From Pseudomonas sp. NCCP-436 (GTDB lineage: Bacteria; Pseudomonadota; Gammaproteobacteria; Pseudomonadales; Pseudomonadaceae), in contig NZ_BPLZ01000012.1 of assembly GCF_019656335.1 (NCBI RefSeq), positions 56,937 through 120,936 of the forward strand: a stretch of 64,000 bases of DNA, written 5' to 3'. Under the pieces are notes generated by a model that was not told the DNA's origin, made no database searches, and saw nothing but the letters and a program-made list of their open reading frames with translations. A program made the translations under genes and the position numbers. Below, one piece after another: positions 36,607 to 47,439 of the stretch (position 1 is its first letter; each line of letters begins with the position of its first letter).

Positions 36607-36653
36607 GGGCGCAGCTCCTACAGGACTGAGGTTTTCCGTAGGAGCACCGCCCC
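36607..36653. repeat. REP-like palindromic element
   Basis: GGGCGCAGCTCCTAC and GTAGGAGCACCGCCCC form a hairpin with 8 and 5 paired bases around a 2-base mismatch. It has the GTAGGAGC core common to Pseudomonas REP sequences and lies between two convergent genes. Confidence 0.65.
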
Positions 36654-36715
36654 GGTATGAATGAGGCTGTCTGTGGTGCCGGTTGTCAGGAGAAGTCTCC
36701 CGCAGGCTGGTTGCC

Positions 36716-37462
36716 TTAATGCATTTTCATCCACTGGCTGGTCAGTGCGCGGGTGTGGCGATCTACCGTGATCGGTGCGAAGGGCCGGCCGGACACGCTC
36801 TGCAGGGTGTTGCTCTGGCTGTTCATGTCCGCCAGGGCGGCGCGCAGATATGCCCAGCGGGTCTGCAACCGGTCGACTTGCGGGTCGGCCTTGGCATCCA
36901 GGGCGGCGAGTTCATTGTCGATAGCCGGCAGCAGCAGCCGTTCATCCTGTCCCAGGTAGGTGGCGGGTTGTTCCCGGGCAATTTCGAAGGTTCCCAGGTA
37001 GGAGCGGCTGAGGTACTGCACGCCGAGGTATTCGATCCTGGCTGCCAGTTCGCTCGACGAGTCGCTATTGGGTAGGGCGCGGACGGCGCTGAGAAAGTCG
37101 CGCAGGGCACGGCTGAGGTCTTCCGGGAAGCGCCAGGGCACGTTGTCTTCGCCGGGGCCATAGGAAACACCGTTACGCAGTTGGGTAACGAGTGCCTGGT
37201 GGGTTTCGGCAAGCGCTTCGCTGCGCTGTGGCAGGCTTTGTATAGTGCTTTCCAGCGCAGCCAGATCGTTATCCAGACGTTGCTGATGGGCCTTCTGGAA
37301 ACCTTCGCCACGTAGCAGCATCAGGCTGCTGGTGGCGCGACAGGCATGGACCTGGATCTGTTCCTGGAGGCTGACCGCTTCGGCCAGGGCCAGCGGTGAA
37401 AGACCTGCCAGAAGTCCCAGCGTCCAAATAAAAAAACGACGCAACAGTGCATAACGGCGCAT
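36716..37462 (-). CDS. Secreted helical protein of unknown function
   Basis: A 248-residue protein with a signal peptide (RRYALLRRFFIWTLGLLAGL, cut probably after LALA) and an all-helical mature part with two Trp-Arg-Phe-rich turns (EDNVPWRFPEDLSRAL). There is no recognised catalytic motif. The helical periplasmic layout and the C-terminal half (RLQTRWAYLRAALADMN) resemble four-helix sensor domains such as that of the gene at 874-1656, but the similarity is general. The ATG at 37462 has AAGGAG upstream at ideal spacing. It stands alone between a REP-like element and the cys operon. Confidence 0.7.
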   Translation of the reverse strand: MRRYALLRRFFIWTLGLLAGLSPLALAEAVSLQEQIQVHACRATSSLMLLRGEGFQKAHQQRLDNDLAALESTIQSLPQRSEALAETHQALVTQLRNGVSYGPGEDNVPWRFPEDLSRALRDFLSAVRALPNSDSSSELAARIEYLGVQYLSRSYLGTFEIAREQPATYLGQDERLLLPAIDNELAALDAKADPQVDRLQTRWAYLRAALADMNSQSNTLQSVSGRPFAPITVDRHTRALTSQWMKMH

Positions 37463-37635
37463 CAGGGTGCTCCTTGTTATTGTCATGAACTTTCGGGAAA
37501 CGGGTATCAGTGATGCTGGCGCAAAGACTACTGCGCATGACAGGAGCTGACATGACCCGAAAGAGTGATTTCGTCGTTTTTGGATCGCCGGTGGAAGGTG
37601 GCGTTCGCCGCAGAGCGGAGGTTGCTGCAGGGACG

Positions 37636-37712
37636 CCTGCCCCGACGTGAATGGGGCAGGCTGGTAGGGCTGATGCCCGCCGTGGGGCGCGGCTCCTGCG
37701 GGAGGCAGGAGC
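37636..37712. repeat. Two GC-rich dyads downstream of cysA
   Basis: CCTGCCCC / GGGGCAGG (37636-37660) and a REP-like dyad GCTCCTGC / GCAGGAGC (37692-37712) lie just beyond the cysA stop. They may end or stabilise the cys transcript. Confidence 0.55.
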
Positions 37713-37725
37713 GCGAGGTTAAGGC

Positions 37726-38718
37726 TCAGGCCGGGGTGTTTACCGGCTTGCCACCTTTGGGCTTGAAGTACAGGGTGGTGCCGCGGCCGAGGTTGTTGAG
37801 GGTCAGGTGATCCTTGGCCACTTCTGCCTCGATCAGCTCTTCCTGGCCCTCGACCTTGAGGGTAATCCGGGTAATGGCGCCGAGCAGACGGATATCGCGC
37901 ACTTCGCCGGCCTTGTATTCCGGGCTCGGTTCGCTGGTCAGATCGACTTCGTGCGGACGGAACAGCACGTGATGATCGTCGCCGACGTAAAGCCGGTTGG
38001 CATCACCCAGGAAGTGGTAGACGAAATCGCTGGCCGGATGCTCGTAGACCTCGGCCGGGGTGCCGATCTGCTCGATTACGCCCTTGTTCATCACCACGAT
38101 GCGGTCGGCCACTTCCATGGCTTCTTCCTGGTCGTGGGTCACGAACACGCTGGTCAGGTGCACTTCTTCGTGCAGGCGCGCCAGCCAGCGGCGCAGCTCC
38201 TTGCGCACCTTGGCATCGAGAGCGCCGAATGGTTCGTCGAGCAGCAGCACCTTGGGTTCCACCGCCAGAGCGCGGGCCAGGGCGATACGCTGGCGCTGAC
38301 CACCGGAGAGTTGCTCGGGGTAGCGGTCGCCGAGCCAGTCGAGCTGCACCAGGTTGAGCAGCTCATGTACTTTCTGCTTGATCACTTCTTCGCTCGGGCG
38401 CTCGCGCTTTGGTTTCATGCGCAGGCCGAAAGCGACGTTGTCGAACACCGTCATGTGGCGGAACAGCGCGTAGTGCTGGAACACGAAACCGACGTTGCGG
38501 TCGCGCACGTCGTGGTTTGACACGTCTTCACCGTGGAAGCCGATGCTGCCGCTATCCGGGGTTTCCAGGCCGGCGATAATGCGCAGCAAGGTGGTCTTGC
38601 CGCAGCCGGACGGGCCGAGCAGGGCGACCAGTTCGCCGCTCTGGATGCTCAGGTTGATGTCGTTCAGCGCCTTGAACTGGCCGAACTGCTTGTTGACGCC
38701 TTTGACTTCGATACTCAT
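37726..38718 (-). CDS. cysA: Sulfate/thiosulfate ABC transporter ATP-binding protein
   Basis: A 330-residue ABC ATPase: Walker [10 protein letters not shown] near residue 35, Q-loop [17 protein letters not shown], signature [15 protein letters not shown] near 135 and Walker [12 protein letters not shown]. The C-terminal part (about 240-330) is a TOBE-like regulatory domain. It drives sulfate and thiosulfate import with CysT and CysW. It is the last gene of sbp-cysT-cysW-cysA, 56 bases after cysW. Confidence 0.96.
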   Translation of the reverse strand: MSIEVKGVNKQFGQFKALNDINLSIQSGELVALLGPSGCGKTTLLRIIAGLETPDSGSIGFHGEDVSNHDVRDRNVGFVFQHYALFRHMTVFDNVAFGLRMKPKRERPSEEVIKQKVHELLNLVQLDWLGDRYPEQLSGGQRQRIALARALAVEPKVLLLDEPFGALDAKVRKELRRWLARLHEEVHLTSVFVTHDQEEAMEVADRIVVMNKGVIEQIGTPAEVYEHPASDFVYHFLGDANRLYVGDDHHVLFRPHEVDLTSEPSPEYKAGEVRDIRLLGAITRITLKVEGQEELIEAEVAKDHLTLNNLGRGTTLYFKPKGGKPVNTPA

Positions 38719-38774
38719 GACTTACCCCTGGTAGTTCCGTAAGCCGGGCCGCCCTTCAGGCGGCGCTGCGGCTA

Positions 38775-39638
38775 TCAATCTTCTCGGTTGGCTTGCAACT
38801 GGCGGCTCAGACGCGCCTCGCTCCACTGGCGAAGCAGCAACACGACCAGGGCCATGACGAGCAGCAGGATCGCCACGCTGAAGGCAGCGACGATGTTGTA
38901 CTCGTTATAGAGAATCTCGATGTGCAGCGGCAGCGTGTTGGTGTAACCGCGGATGTGCCCGGAAACCACCGATACTGCGCCGAACTCGCCCATCGCCCGC
39001 GCGGTACATAGCACCACGCCGTAAATCAGCGCCCATTTTACGTTAGGCAGCGTGACATACCAGAACATCTGCCAACCGTTGGCGCCGAGCAGGCGCGCGG
39101 CCTCCTCCTCGGTGCTGCCCTGTTCCTCCATCAGCGGAATGAGCTCACGGGCGACGAAGGGGAAGGTAACGAAGATGGTGGCCAGCACAATGCCCGGCAC
39201 GGCGTAGACGATCTGCAGGTCGTAGCTGTCCAGATACGGCGCGAGAAAGCTCTGGGTGCCGAACAACAGTACGTAGATCAAGCCGGCCACTACCGGTGAT
39301 ACGGAAAACGGCATGTCGATCAGGGTGACCAGAATGCTCTTGCCGCGAAAATCGAATTTGGTCACCGCCCAGGCGGCGGCCAGGCCAAAGACCAGGTTCA
39401 GCGGCACGGAAATAGCGGTGGCCAGCAGGGTGAGTTTGAATGCGGCAATGGCATCGGGCTCGCGGATCGCTTCCCAGAAATACTCAAGGCCACGGCTCAA
39501 ACCCTGGGTGGCGACGATATACAGCGGCAGCACCAGAATCACCGCGAACACCAGCCAGGCGACCACGATCAGGGCAATGGCGCCCGGCGTGCGGCTGCGT
39601 TGACGAGCGGCGTCATTGCCGAGGGATGCAAGGCTCAT
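38775..39638 (-). CDS. cysW: Sulfate ABC transporter permease CysW
   Basis: A 287-residue inner-membrane permease with six helices. The EAA loop [22 protein letters not shown] near residues 180-200 couples to CysA. It forms the sulfate channel with CysT. An AAGGAG site lies within the 9-base gap after cysT, consistent with co-translation in the operon. Confidence 0.95.
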   Translation of the reverse strand: MSLASLGNDAARQRSRTPGAIALIVVAWLVFAVILVLPLYIVATQGLSRGLEYFWEAIREPDAIAAFKLTLLATAISVPLNLVFGLAAAWAVTKFDFRGKSILVTLIDMPFSVSPVVAGLIYVLLFGTQSFLAPYLDSYDLQIVYAVPGIVLATIFVTFPFVARELIPLMEEQGSTEEEAARLLGANGWQMFWYVTLPNVKWALIYGVVLCTARAMGEFGAVSVVSGHIRGYTNTLPLHIEILYNEYNIVAAFSVAILLLVMALVVLLLRQWSEARLSRQLQANRED

Positions 39639-39647
39639 GGCGGCTCC

Positions 39648-40460
39648 TTAGTTGTGCGGTTGGATGCGGCGCTGCAGCACGTTGATCAGCAGCAGCAGAA
39701 TGAACGACACCGCCAGCATGATCACGCCAATGCCGGTGGCAGCCGGGTAGTCGTATTGGTCGAGCTTGGAGACGATCAGCAGCGGCAGGATCTCGGTTTT
39801 CAGCGGGATGTTGCCGGCGATGAACACCACCGAACCGTACTCGCCGACGCCACGGGCAAAAGCCAGGGCAAATCCGGTCAGCCAGGCAGGCAGCAGGCTC
39901 GGCAGCAGCACGTGGCGGAACACCTGCAGCGGCTTGGCGCCCAGGCAGGCGGCTGCTTCCTCGACTTCCTTGGGGATGTCGGCCAGCACCGGCTGCAGGG
40001 TGCGCACCACGAACGGCAGGGTGACGAACACCAGTGCCAGGGTGATGCCCAGCGGGGTATAGGCGATCTTGAACGGGAACAGCGAACCGATCAGACCGTT
40101 GGGCGCGTACAGCGCGGTCAGGGCGATGCCGGCCACCGCTGTAGGCAGGGCGAACGGCATATCGACCATGGCATCGATAATGCGCCGGCCGGGGAAGTTG
40201 TAACGCACCAATACCCAGGCGATTACAGTGCCCAATACGCCATTGAGCAGCGCGGCCAGCAGCGCCGTGCCGAACGAAAGTTTCAGAGAGAACAGCACCT
40301 GACGGCTGCTGATAAGACCCCACCACTGCTCGGCTGAAAGCTGCAGGGAGTATACGAACATGGCGCCCAAGGGGATCAGGACAATCAGCGCCAGGTAAGT
40401 CAGGGTGTAACCCAGGGTCAGCCCGAAGCCGGGTATGACTGGGGATGTGCGCCGTGACAT
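39648..40460 (-). CDS. cysT: Sulfate ABC transporter permease CysT (CysU)
   Basis: A 270-residue six-helix permease with the EAA loop VEEAAACLGAKPLQVFRHVLLP near residues 170-190. It partners CysW. It starts 75 bases after sbp. An AGGAAG site precedes the ATG. Confidence 0.95.
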   Translation of the reverse strand: MSRRTSPVIPGFGLTLGYTLTYLALIVLIPLGAMFVYSLQLSAEQWWGLISSRQVLFSLKLSFGTALLAALLNGVLGTVIAWVLVRYNFPGRRIIDAMVDMPFALPTAVAGIALTALYAPNGLIGSLFPFKIAYTPLGITLALVFVTLPFVVRTLQPVLADIPKEVEEAAACLGAKPLQVFRHVLLPSLLPAWLTGFALAFARGVGEYGSVVFIAGNIPLKTEILPLLIVSKLDQYDYPAATGIGVIMLAVSFILLLLINVLQRRIQPHN

Positions 40461-40535
40461 GAGGCTTCCTTGTGGTCAGTGCGAAAACGACGAAAGAGGA
40501 CACCGCCGCTCTGGCGATGCCCTCTGAGGACAAGG

Positions 40536-41537
40536 TTATTGGTTGATCTGGGTGAAGATCTGGTCGAACACTGCGCCGTCGCCAAAGTACTTGGGCTGGG
40601 CTTCCTTCCAGCCGCCGAAGTCCTTGTCGATGGTGACCAGTTTCAGCTCCTTGAACTGCTCCTTGAACTCAGCCGCTACCTTCTCGTTGCGCGGGCGGTA
40701 GAAGTTCTTCGCGGCGATGCGCTGGCCTTCCTCGCTGTACAGGTATTGCAGGTAGGCTTCGGCTGCGGCGCGGGTGCCTTTGCGGTCGACGTTGGCATCG
40801 ACCACCGCCACCGGCGGTTCGGCCAGAATCGACAGCGACGGGGTGACGATCTCCAGCTGGTCACCGCCTTCTTCAGCCAGCGACAGGTAGGCCTCGTTTT
40901 CCCAGGCCAGCAGCACGTCACCTAGGCCGCGCTGAACGAAGCTGATGGTTGAGCCGCGTGCGCCGGTGTCGAGTACCGGCGCGTGGCGGTACAGCTCAGT
41001 GACAAACTCCAGAGCCTTTTCCTCAGTGCCGTATTTCTCGCGGGCGAAGGCCCAGGCGGCGAGGAAGTTCCAGCGTGCGCCGCCGGAGGTTTTCGGGTTC
41101 GGAGTAATGACTTCCACGCCATCCTTGACCAGGTCATCCCAGTCCTTGATCTGCTTCGGGTTGCCCTTGCGTACCAGGAACACGATGGTGGAAGTGTAGG
41201 GTGTGCTGTTGTCCGGCAGACGGGCCTGCCAGTTGGGGTCGATCAGTTGCTGGTTGAGGTTGATCGCGTCGATGTCACCGGACAGCGCCAGGGTCACCAC
41301 GTCGGCGCGCAGGCCATCGATCACCGCGCGGGCCTGCTTGCCCGAGCCTCCGTGGGACTGCTGGATGGTTAGCGGCTGGTTGCCCTGGGCCTGCCAGTGC
41401 TTGTTGAAGGCGGCGTTGTATTCGACGTACAGCTCGCGGGTCGGGTCGTAGGACACGTTGAGCAAAGTCTCGGCGACAGCGGGGCCGGCGATCAGGGTAC
41501 TGGCCAGTGCGGCCAGGGCGAAATGGCGAATGGACAT
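40536..41537 (-). CDS. sbp: Sulfate-binding periplasmic protein
   Basis: A 333-residue binding protein with a signal peptide (cut probably after AVAE region) and the sulfate-binding signature [16 protein letters not shown] near residues 25-40, plus [17 protein letters not shown] near 60-76. It binds sulfate without water through helix dipoles. It heads the sbp-cysTWA operon and follows oscA by about 100 bases. Expression is expected under sulfur limitation through CysB. Confidence 0.94.
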   Translation of the reverse strand: MSIRHFALAALASTLIAGPAVAETLLNVSYDPTRELYVEYNAAFNKHWQAQGNQPLTIQQSHGGSGKQARAVIDGLRADVVTLALSGDIDAINLNQQLIDPNWQARLPDNSTPYTSTIVFLVRKGNPKQIKDWDDLVKDGVEVITPNPKTSGGARWNFLAAWAFAREKYGTEEKALEFVTELYRHAPVLDTGARGSTISFVQRGLGDVLLAWENEAYLSLAEEGGDQLEIVTPSLSILAEPPVAVVDANVDRKGTRAAAEAYLQYLYSEEGQRIAAKNFYRPRNEKVAAEFKEQFKELKLVTIDKDFGGWKEAQPKYFGDGAVFDQIFTQINQ

Positions 41538-41638
41538 GGTGCAGCTCCTAGACTGGATAAGTTCTTTGTTGGCGTAGGGCGATTGGCTACATGCCCTCTG
41601 GTGGTCCAGTCGGGCTGCATCATGGCGGCGGTGTTTGG

Positions 41639-41821
41639 TCAGCTGTTCTTGCTGCCCGGTTGTTGCAGGCGGATCTTTTCCTTGCGTTCGATCTGCACCA
41701 CCTGGCTGTTGTGCACGGTGATTTCCACCGAGCCGAATTTCAGGCCATGCAGGGCGGTCTGGATCTCGCGCAGGATGCTGGCTTCATCCTGGCCTTCAAG
41801 GTTTCTCAGCGTCGCGGTCAT
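41639..41821 (-). CDS. oscA: OscA/YezD-type small protein (DUF2292)
   Basis: A 60-residue protein: [20 protein letters not shown], then [24 protein letters not shown]. This is the DUF2292/YezD pattern. In Pseudomonas it is known as OscA, induced by sulfur starvation and needed for growth on organosulfur compounds or under chromate stress, directly upstream of the sulfate transporter as here. AAGGAG precedes the ATG. The molecular function is unknown. Confidence 0.9.
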   Translation of the reverse strand: MTATLRNLEGQDEASILREIQTALHGLKFGSVEITVHNSQVVQIERKEKIRLQQPGSKNS

Positions 41822-42068
41822 TTCCAGGCTCCTTGTTGTGAGGTTGCCGCGGCAGTGGTGAAAGGTGAGGCCGCTGGCGTGGAGCGGATAGTAGAGAAGC
41901 TGGGATATTCTTAAAAATATTGTTTTTGAACATTTATATTCGTTTTTTGCATATGTGTGCGGTGAGTTAGCTCTTTATTTTTGGAATAAGCAAATAAGTT
42001 CTTATTCTTTTTGGTTTTCTAAGGGACAGCCTAGACTGTGGCCATTCGATTCTTAAGGGGCCGCCATC
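41822..42068. promoter_or_regulatory. AT-rich divergent promoter region, oscA / hydrolase
   Basis: 247 bases with a pronounced AT-rich core (about 41905-42020) between divergent genes. This is typical of CysB-controlled promoters in this GC-rich genus. No exact box can be drawn by eye. Confidence 0.5.
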
Positions 42069-42650
42069 ATGACTAGCCAAGCAATCCGTTACCTGATCCT
42101 GCCGGGCTGGCAAGGCTCGCCGCCGGAGCACTGGCAGAGTCACTGGCAACGTAACCTGCCTAATAGCGCGCGGGTCGAGCAGGCTGACTGGCTGTACCCG
42201 ATATGCGGTGACTGGGTCGCCGAGCTCGACCGCGCCGTTAGTGCGGATCCACGTCCGGTCATCCTTATTGCCCACAGTCTGGGTTGCATCACCGTGGCGC
42301 ACTGGGCCCGCCAGGCGTCGTCGCAGCAGCTTCGGCGTGTGTGTGGCGCGCTGCTGGTTGCTCCGGCCGATGTGGAGCGCCCAGGCTGCCCGGAAGCGTT
42401 GCAAAACTTCGCCCCAATTCCCCGCTCGCCACTGCCATTCCCCAGCCTGCTGGTGGGCTCGGATAACGATGCCGCCGCCAGTGCCCTGCGCGCTCTGGAG
42501 CTGGCGCGCGATTGGGGCAGCGATGTGGCCATCCTCAGCGGGGCAGGGCATATCAACGTCAAGTCCGGCCATCACCAGTGGGAGCAGGGCTTTGGTTATC
42601 TCTATCGGCTGCAGGGGCATATTGAACGGCAGTCGCGGTTGCGCGCCTGA
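42069..42650 (+). CDS. RBBP9/YdeN family alpha/beta hydrolase
   Basis: A 193-residue serine hydrolase of the RBBP9/YdeN type. It begins with YLILPGWQGSPPEHWQSHW, carries the nucleophile Ser70 in LIAHSLGCI, an acid residue in VGSDNDAAAS near 136, and the base His in SGAGHINVKSG near 167. It hydrolyses esters or amides; the natural substrate is unknown. It diverges from oscA and is followed 97 bases later by the AAA+ gene, an arrangement that suggests a link to sulfur-source use. Confidence 0.88.
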   Translation: MTSQAIRYLILPGWQGSPPEHWQSHWQRNLPNSARVEQADWLYPICGDWVAELDRAVSADPRPVILIAHSLGCITVAHWARQASSQQLRRVCGALLVAPADVERPGCPEALQNFAPIPRSPLPFPSLLVGSDNDAAASALRALELARDWGSDVAILSGAGHINVKSGHHQWEQGFGYLYRLQGHIERQSRLRA

Positions 42651-42747
42651 GCCGGCAGTCGTCAGACTTTTCGCAGCGGAGACGGGCCAGGTAGCCGTCC
42701 GCTCTTTTTCTTCATACGGCCGCAGCACGGGTCGTGGAGGATGAGTA

Positions 42748-43572
42748 ATGAGCCTTCCAGCCGGGCCGCTAACGCCCCTGACCTTTGCCGATTCGGAACG
42801 CAGCCCGCTGAGCATTCGTGCCCGGGCGCTGGTGTTCGTCGATCCGCTTTCACAGCGGCTGCGCCAGCAAGCTGAAGGGCTGGCCGGCAATGGCCAGCCC
42901 TTGTTGATCTACGGAGAAACCGGCACCGGCAAGGAACTGCTGGCCCGCTATATCCACCGTCACAGTGAGCGCAGTGGGCTGTTTGTGGCGGTGAGTTGCG
43001 CGTCGATCAGCCCGCAATGGGGCGAGGCCGAGCTGTTTGGCCATGTTGCCGGTGCCTTTGCCGCCTCGCCTGGCAGCCGGGCCGGCTGGTACGGATCGGC
43101 CAACGGCGGCACGCTTTATCTGGATGAGATTGCCGATCTGCCACGCGCGTTGCAGAGCCGGTTGCTCAGCGTGCTGGAAACCCGTGAGGTGTACCGCGTC
43201 GGCGCCAGCCAGGCACTGCCGGTAGATGTGCGCCTGCTGGCAGCAAGCAGCATAGACCTGGCCCGTGCGGTGGCGGCCGGCACCTTTGACGAGCGCTTGT
43301 ACGGCTACCTGTGCGATGGTCAGCTGGAGTTTCCGGCACTGCGCCAGCGGGTTGGCGACATACTGCCGTTGGCTGAATACTTTCTTGGTGTTCATGCCCA
43401 GCGCCTGGGACTGGCCGTACTGCCCATCAGCCCGGCTGCGCAGGCCGTACTGGAGGCCCATCGCTGGCCCGGTAACACTCGCGAGCTGGAGAATGTCATC
43501 CACTTTGCCCTGCTGCAGGCCGGTGCTGCCGAGATCACTCCGGAGCACCTGCAGTTACCAGGGGTGGACTGA
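42748..43572 (+). CDS. Orphan AAA+ domain protein of the sigma-54 activator type
   Basis: A 274-residue protein that is nearly all AAA+ domain. Walker A GETGTGKE is at 56-63 and Walker B GTLYLDEIADL at 121-131. The L1 loop expected to read GAFTGA is GAFAAS at 102-107, and the surrounding GHVAGAF replaces GHEKGAF. The end (RWPGNTRELENVIHFALL) is the sensor II region, then a short tail without a Fis-type DNA-binding helix. No receiver or GAF domain precedes it. It is related to the SfnR-like short activators of sulfone use but may be unable to contact sigma-54 normally. Confidence 0.85.
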   Translation: MSLPAGPLTPLTFADSERSPLSIRARALVFVDPLSQRLRQQAEGLAGNGQPLLIYGETGTGKELLARYIHRHSERSGLFVAVSCASISPQWGEAELFGHVAGAFAASPGSRAGWYGSANGGTLYLDEIADLPRALQSRLLSVLETREVYRVGASQALPVDVRLLAASSIDLARAVAAGTFDERLYGYLCDGQLEFPALRQRVGDILPLAEYFLGVHAQRLGLAVLPISPAAQAVLEAHRWPGNTRELENVIHFALLQAGAAEITPEHLQLPGVD

Positions 43573-43585
43573 GCGCGCTGCGACT

Positions 43586-43730
43586 TAGGCCCTGTACGAA
43601 AAGTGCCTGCACTGGGTGATGCTGCGTTAAAAACAGGCTCAGACTGCTCATTTACAGCATCTAAACTCCGCTTCCTCGCCTGCTTTTGCCTTGTCTGACC
43701 TTCGCTCGACGCCTTTTCATCCAGACCCTA
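43586..43730. mobile_element. MITE-like element with imperfect terminal inverted repeats
   Basis: The left end reads TAGGCCCTGTACGAAAAGTG and the right end, read in reverse, TAGGGTCTGGATGAAAAGGC, sharing about 14 of 20 positions. The 145-base body carries further dyads such as GATGCTG...CAGCATC and has no gene. The right end supplies the modC stop codon. Confidence 0.5.
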
Positions 43731-44852
43731 GGGCGCCAGTAGCGACACCGATTTCACCTGTGCCCAGAGCGCCTGGCCGTTACTGATCGCTAACTGATCG
43801 AAGGAGAAGCGGGTGATCCGCGCCAGCAGGCGCTGCTCGCCCAGACGCAGGGTCAGCAGCACCTGCGCCTCCAGTGGCTGCCAGCTTTCCACCGTCACAG
43901 GCAGCAGATTGAGCAGGCTGCTGTCCTCGGCACGACGTCGGCTGAGGCTGACGTCGCGCGCCTTGATCTTCACCCTTACCGGCGCGCCAATCGGCAATGG
44001 TGCGTGCGGCAGACGCAACTGTGCCTCGCTGCCTGGCAGGGTCAGGCTGAGTAGCTGGTAGGCCGGATCGTGGGCACTGACCCGGCCGTCGATCACCGCC
44101 TCGGCATCATCATCGCTGGCGAAGGGCAGGTCGGCGCGCAGCAGAGTTTCCTTTAGCGGGCCACTGGCGCGCACCTGGCCTTCGTCGAGCAACACCAGGT
44201 GATCGGCCAGCCGTGCCACTTCGTCTGGCGCATGGCTGACGTAAAGCACCGGGATATCCAGTTCCTGGTGCAGGCGCTGCAGATAGGGCAACACCTCCTG
44301 CTTGCGCTTGAGATCGAGCGAGGCCAGCGGTTCATCCATCAACAGCAGGCGTGGGCTGGTCACCAGTGCGCGGGCGATGCCGACGCGCTGGCGCTCACCG
44401 CCGGACAGCGCCGAGGGCATGCGTTCAAGCAGGTGGCCGATGCCAAGCAGTTCCAGCGCCTGATCCAGCGCCACCTTGCGCTGTGCGGTGGGGATGCGTT
44501 TCTGCCCGTACTCCAGATTGCGTCGCACATTCAGATGCGGGAACAGGTTGGCGTCCTGAAACACGTAGCCGATGGCGCGCCGGTGGGCGGGAAGAAAGAA
44601 GCCTTGTGCGCTGTCTTGCCACAGTTCTCCGGCTACTTGCAGGTAACCCTGCTGCGGTCGCTCGAGCCCGGCAAAGCAGCGCAGGCAGCTGGTCTTGCCC
44701 GAACCGGAATGACCGAACAGTGCGCTGACGCCCCGCGCCGGCAGGTCGAGGTCAACGTCCAGGCGAAAGCCGGCGCGTTGCACCAGAAAGTGTGCGCGGA
44801 TGCGTCCGTCATCCGTCATGGGCAGGGGCGCGCTCTTGCCGAGTCCGAACAT
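43728..44852 (-). CDS. modC: Molybdate ABC transporter ATP-binding protein
   Basis: A 374-residue ABC ATPase: Walker [11 protein letters not shown], signature [15 protein letters not shown] and Walker [13 protein letters not shown]. The C-terminal third carries a molybdate-binding (MOP/TOBE) domain with [20 protein letters not shown]. It energises ModB. The ATG at 44852 overlaps the modB stop by one base (TGATG); the GTG at 44855 is less likely. The stop codon lies within the right end of a repeat element. Confidence 0.95.
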   Translation of the reverse strand: MFGLGKSAPLPMTDDGRIRAHFLVQRAGFRLDVDLDLPARGVSALFGHSGSGKTSCLRCFAGLERPQQGYLQVAGELWQDSAQGFFLPAHRRAIGYVFQDANLFPHLNVRRNLEYGQKRIPTAQRKVALDQALELLGIGHLLERMPSALSGGERQRVGIARALVTSPRLLLMDEPLASLDLKRKQEVLPYLQRLHQELDIPVLYVSHAPDEVARLADHLVLLDEGQVRASGPLKETLLRADLPFASDDDAEAVIDGRVSAHDPAYQLLSLTLPGSEAQLRLPHAPLPIGAPVRVKIKARDVSLSRRRAEDSSLLNLLPVTVESWQPLEAQVLLTLRLGEQRLLARITRFSFDQLAISNGQALWAQVKSVSLLAP

Positions 44853-45532
44853 CACCAGGCCCTCAGCTTGCCGCTACGCCCGCCGTACAGTGTCAGCAGA
44901 ACGATGAAGGAGAACGCCACCATGCCGCCGGCCAGCCAGTGCGCCTGGGCGTAGTTCATGGTCTCCACGTGGTTGTAGATCTGCACCGAGACTACCTGGG
45001 TCTTGCCGGGGATATTGCCGCCGATCATCAGTACCACGCCGAATTCGCCGATGGTGTGGGCGAAGGCCAGGATCGCGGCGCTGATGAAGCCGGGACGAGC
45101 CAGTGGCAGTACCACACTGAAGAAGCTGTCCCAGGGGCTGGCGCGCAGGGTGGCGGCGGCCTCCAGCGGGCCGCAGCCGATGGCCTCGAAGGCGTTCTGC
45201 AGCGGCTGCACGACGAAGGGCAGGGAATAGAAGATCGAACCGATCACCAGGCCGGTGAAGGTAAAGGTGAACGTGCCCAGACCGAGGCTCTGCGTCAGTT
45301 GGCCGAAGAAACCGTTGGGGCCCATGCTGACCAGCAGATAGAAGCCGATCACCGTCGGTGGCAGTACCAGCGGCAGCGCCACCACGGCGCCGACCGGGCG
45401 TTTTAGCCAGGAGTCGGTGCGGGCCAGCCACAGGGCGATGGGCGTGCCGATGATCAACAGCAGTACGGTGCTCAGCGAGGCCAGCTCCAGGGTCAGGAGG
45501 ATGGCATCAAGGTCGTTTCTCGACAGTGGCAT
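44852..45532 (-). CDS. modB: Molybdate ABC transporter permease
   Basis: A 226-residue permease with five to six helices, beginning [25 protein letters not shown]. The EAA loop [21 protein letters not shown] lies near 125-145. It forms the molybdate channel and is translationally coupled to modC. It starts 45 bases after modA. Confidence 0.95.
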   Translation of the reverse strand: MPLSRNDLDAILLTLELASLSTVLLLIIGTPIALWLARTDSWLKRPVGAVVALPLVLPPTVIGFYLLVSMGPNGFFGQLTQSLGLGTFTFTFTGLVIGSIFYSLPFVVQPLQNAFEAIGCGPLEAAATLRASPWDSFFSVVLPLARPGFISAAILAFAHTIGEFGVVLMIGGNIPGKTQVVSVQIYNHVETMNYAQAHWLAGGMVAFSFIVLLTLYGGRSGKLRAW

Positions 45533-45577
45533 GTACGGATTCCGTAAGGTGCGATCCAGACCCAGTCAGACGGACTG

Positions 45578-46701
<1,124 letters not shown>

Positions 46702-47376
46702 ATGCCTTTTGCCGTTACCAGCTTTAATGCCCAACCGGCCATATCAGCCGAGGACGAAGCCTATAAGCACCTGCTGGACGCCATCTGTCAGGGGCGTTAC
46801 CGCACCGGCGACCGGCTGATTGCCGAGGACATCGCCAGTGAGCTGGAGATGAGCCGCATGCCGGTTCGTGGGGCTTTCAAGCGTCTGGCTGCCGAGGGGC
46901 TGGTGACCTTGCGACCCAACCGTGGCGCAGTGGTCAGTGGCCTCAATCTCGATCAGATGCGCGAAGTATTCGAAATGCGCAGCGCTCTCGAAGGTCTGGC
47001 GATTCGCCTGGCCACGCCCAAGATCAACGAGCGTCACCTGGCACGTCTGACGCGCCTGCTCGACGAAATGGACGAGTGCAGCGAGGACAGCTCGGAGTGG
47101 GTGGTGCGCCACCGTCTGTTCCACGAGTACCTCTGCAGCCTTAGCGAGCGGCCGCGGCTGATGCGCCAGATCAGTGCGCTCTACGCCCTGCTCGAACCCT
47201 ACATGCGTCTGTGGCTCAAGCACGTCGACAAGCCGCTGAGTGCGCGTGAGGAACACCAGGTAATCCTCGACGCCCTGCGCACGGGGGATGCCCGGCACGC
47301 CGAGCGCATTCTCTGTGCGCACATCGAGGGCACGGTGCCCGACCTGCTCGAATTTCTGGAAAAGACGGGCGCCTGA
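46702..47376 (+). CDS. GntR family transcriptional regulator (FCD subfamily)
   Basis: A 224-residue regulator. The winged helix spans about residues 15-80 (YRTGDRLIAEDIASELEMSR, then MPVRGAFKRLAAEGLVTLRP), and the helical FCD domain follows, with a metal-binding His pattern (RHRLFHEYLC; EEHQVILDAL; HAERILCAHIEG). It stands at the head of a co-oriented ABC importer and GGT block and probably controls it in response to an imported acid or amino acid. The start at 46702 has AGGA about 10 bases upstream. Confidence 0.87.
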   Translation: MPFAVTSFNAQPAISAEDEAYKHLLDAICQGRYRTGDRLIAEDIASELEMSRMPVRGAFKRLAAEGLVTLRPNRGAVVSGLNLDQMREVFEMRSALEGLAIRLATPKINERHLARLTRLLDEMDECSEDSSEWVVRHRLFHEYLCSLSERPRLMRQISALYALLEPYMRLWLKHVDKPLSAREEHQVILDALRTGDARHAERILCAHIEGTVPDLLEFLEKTGA

Positions 47377-47439
47377 GACCCCGTCATTCCTGCCCACTGT
47401 TGTACTGCCATGTCCCCTTACTGCACACAGGAGTCGAAC

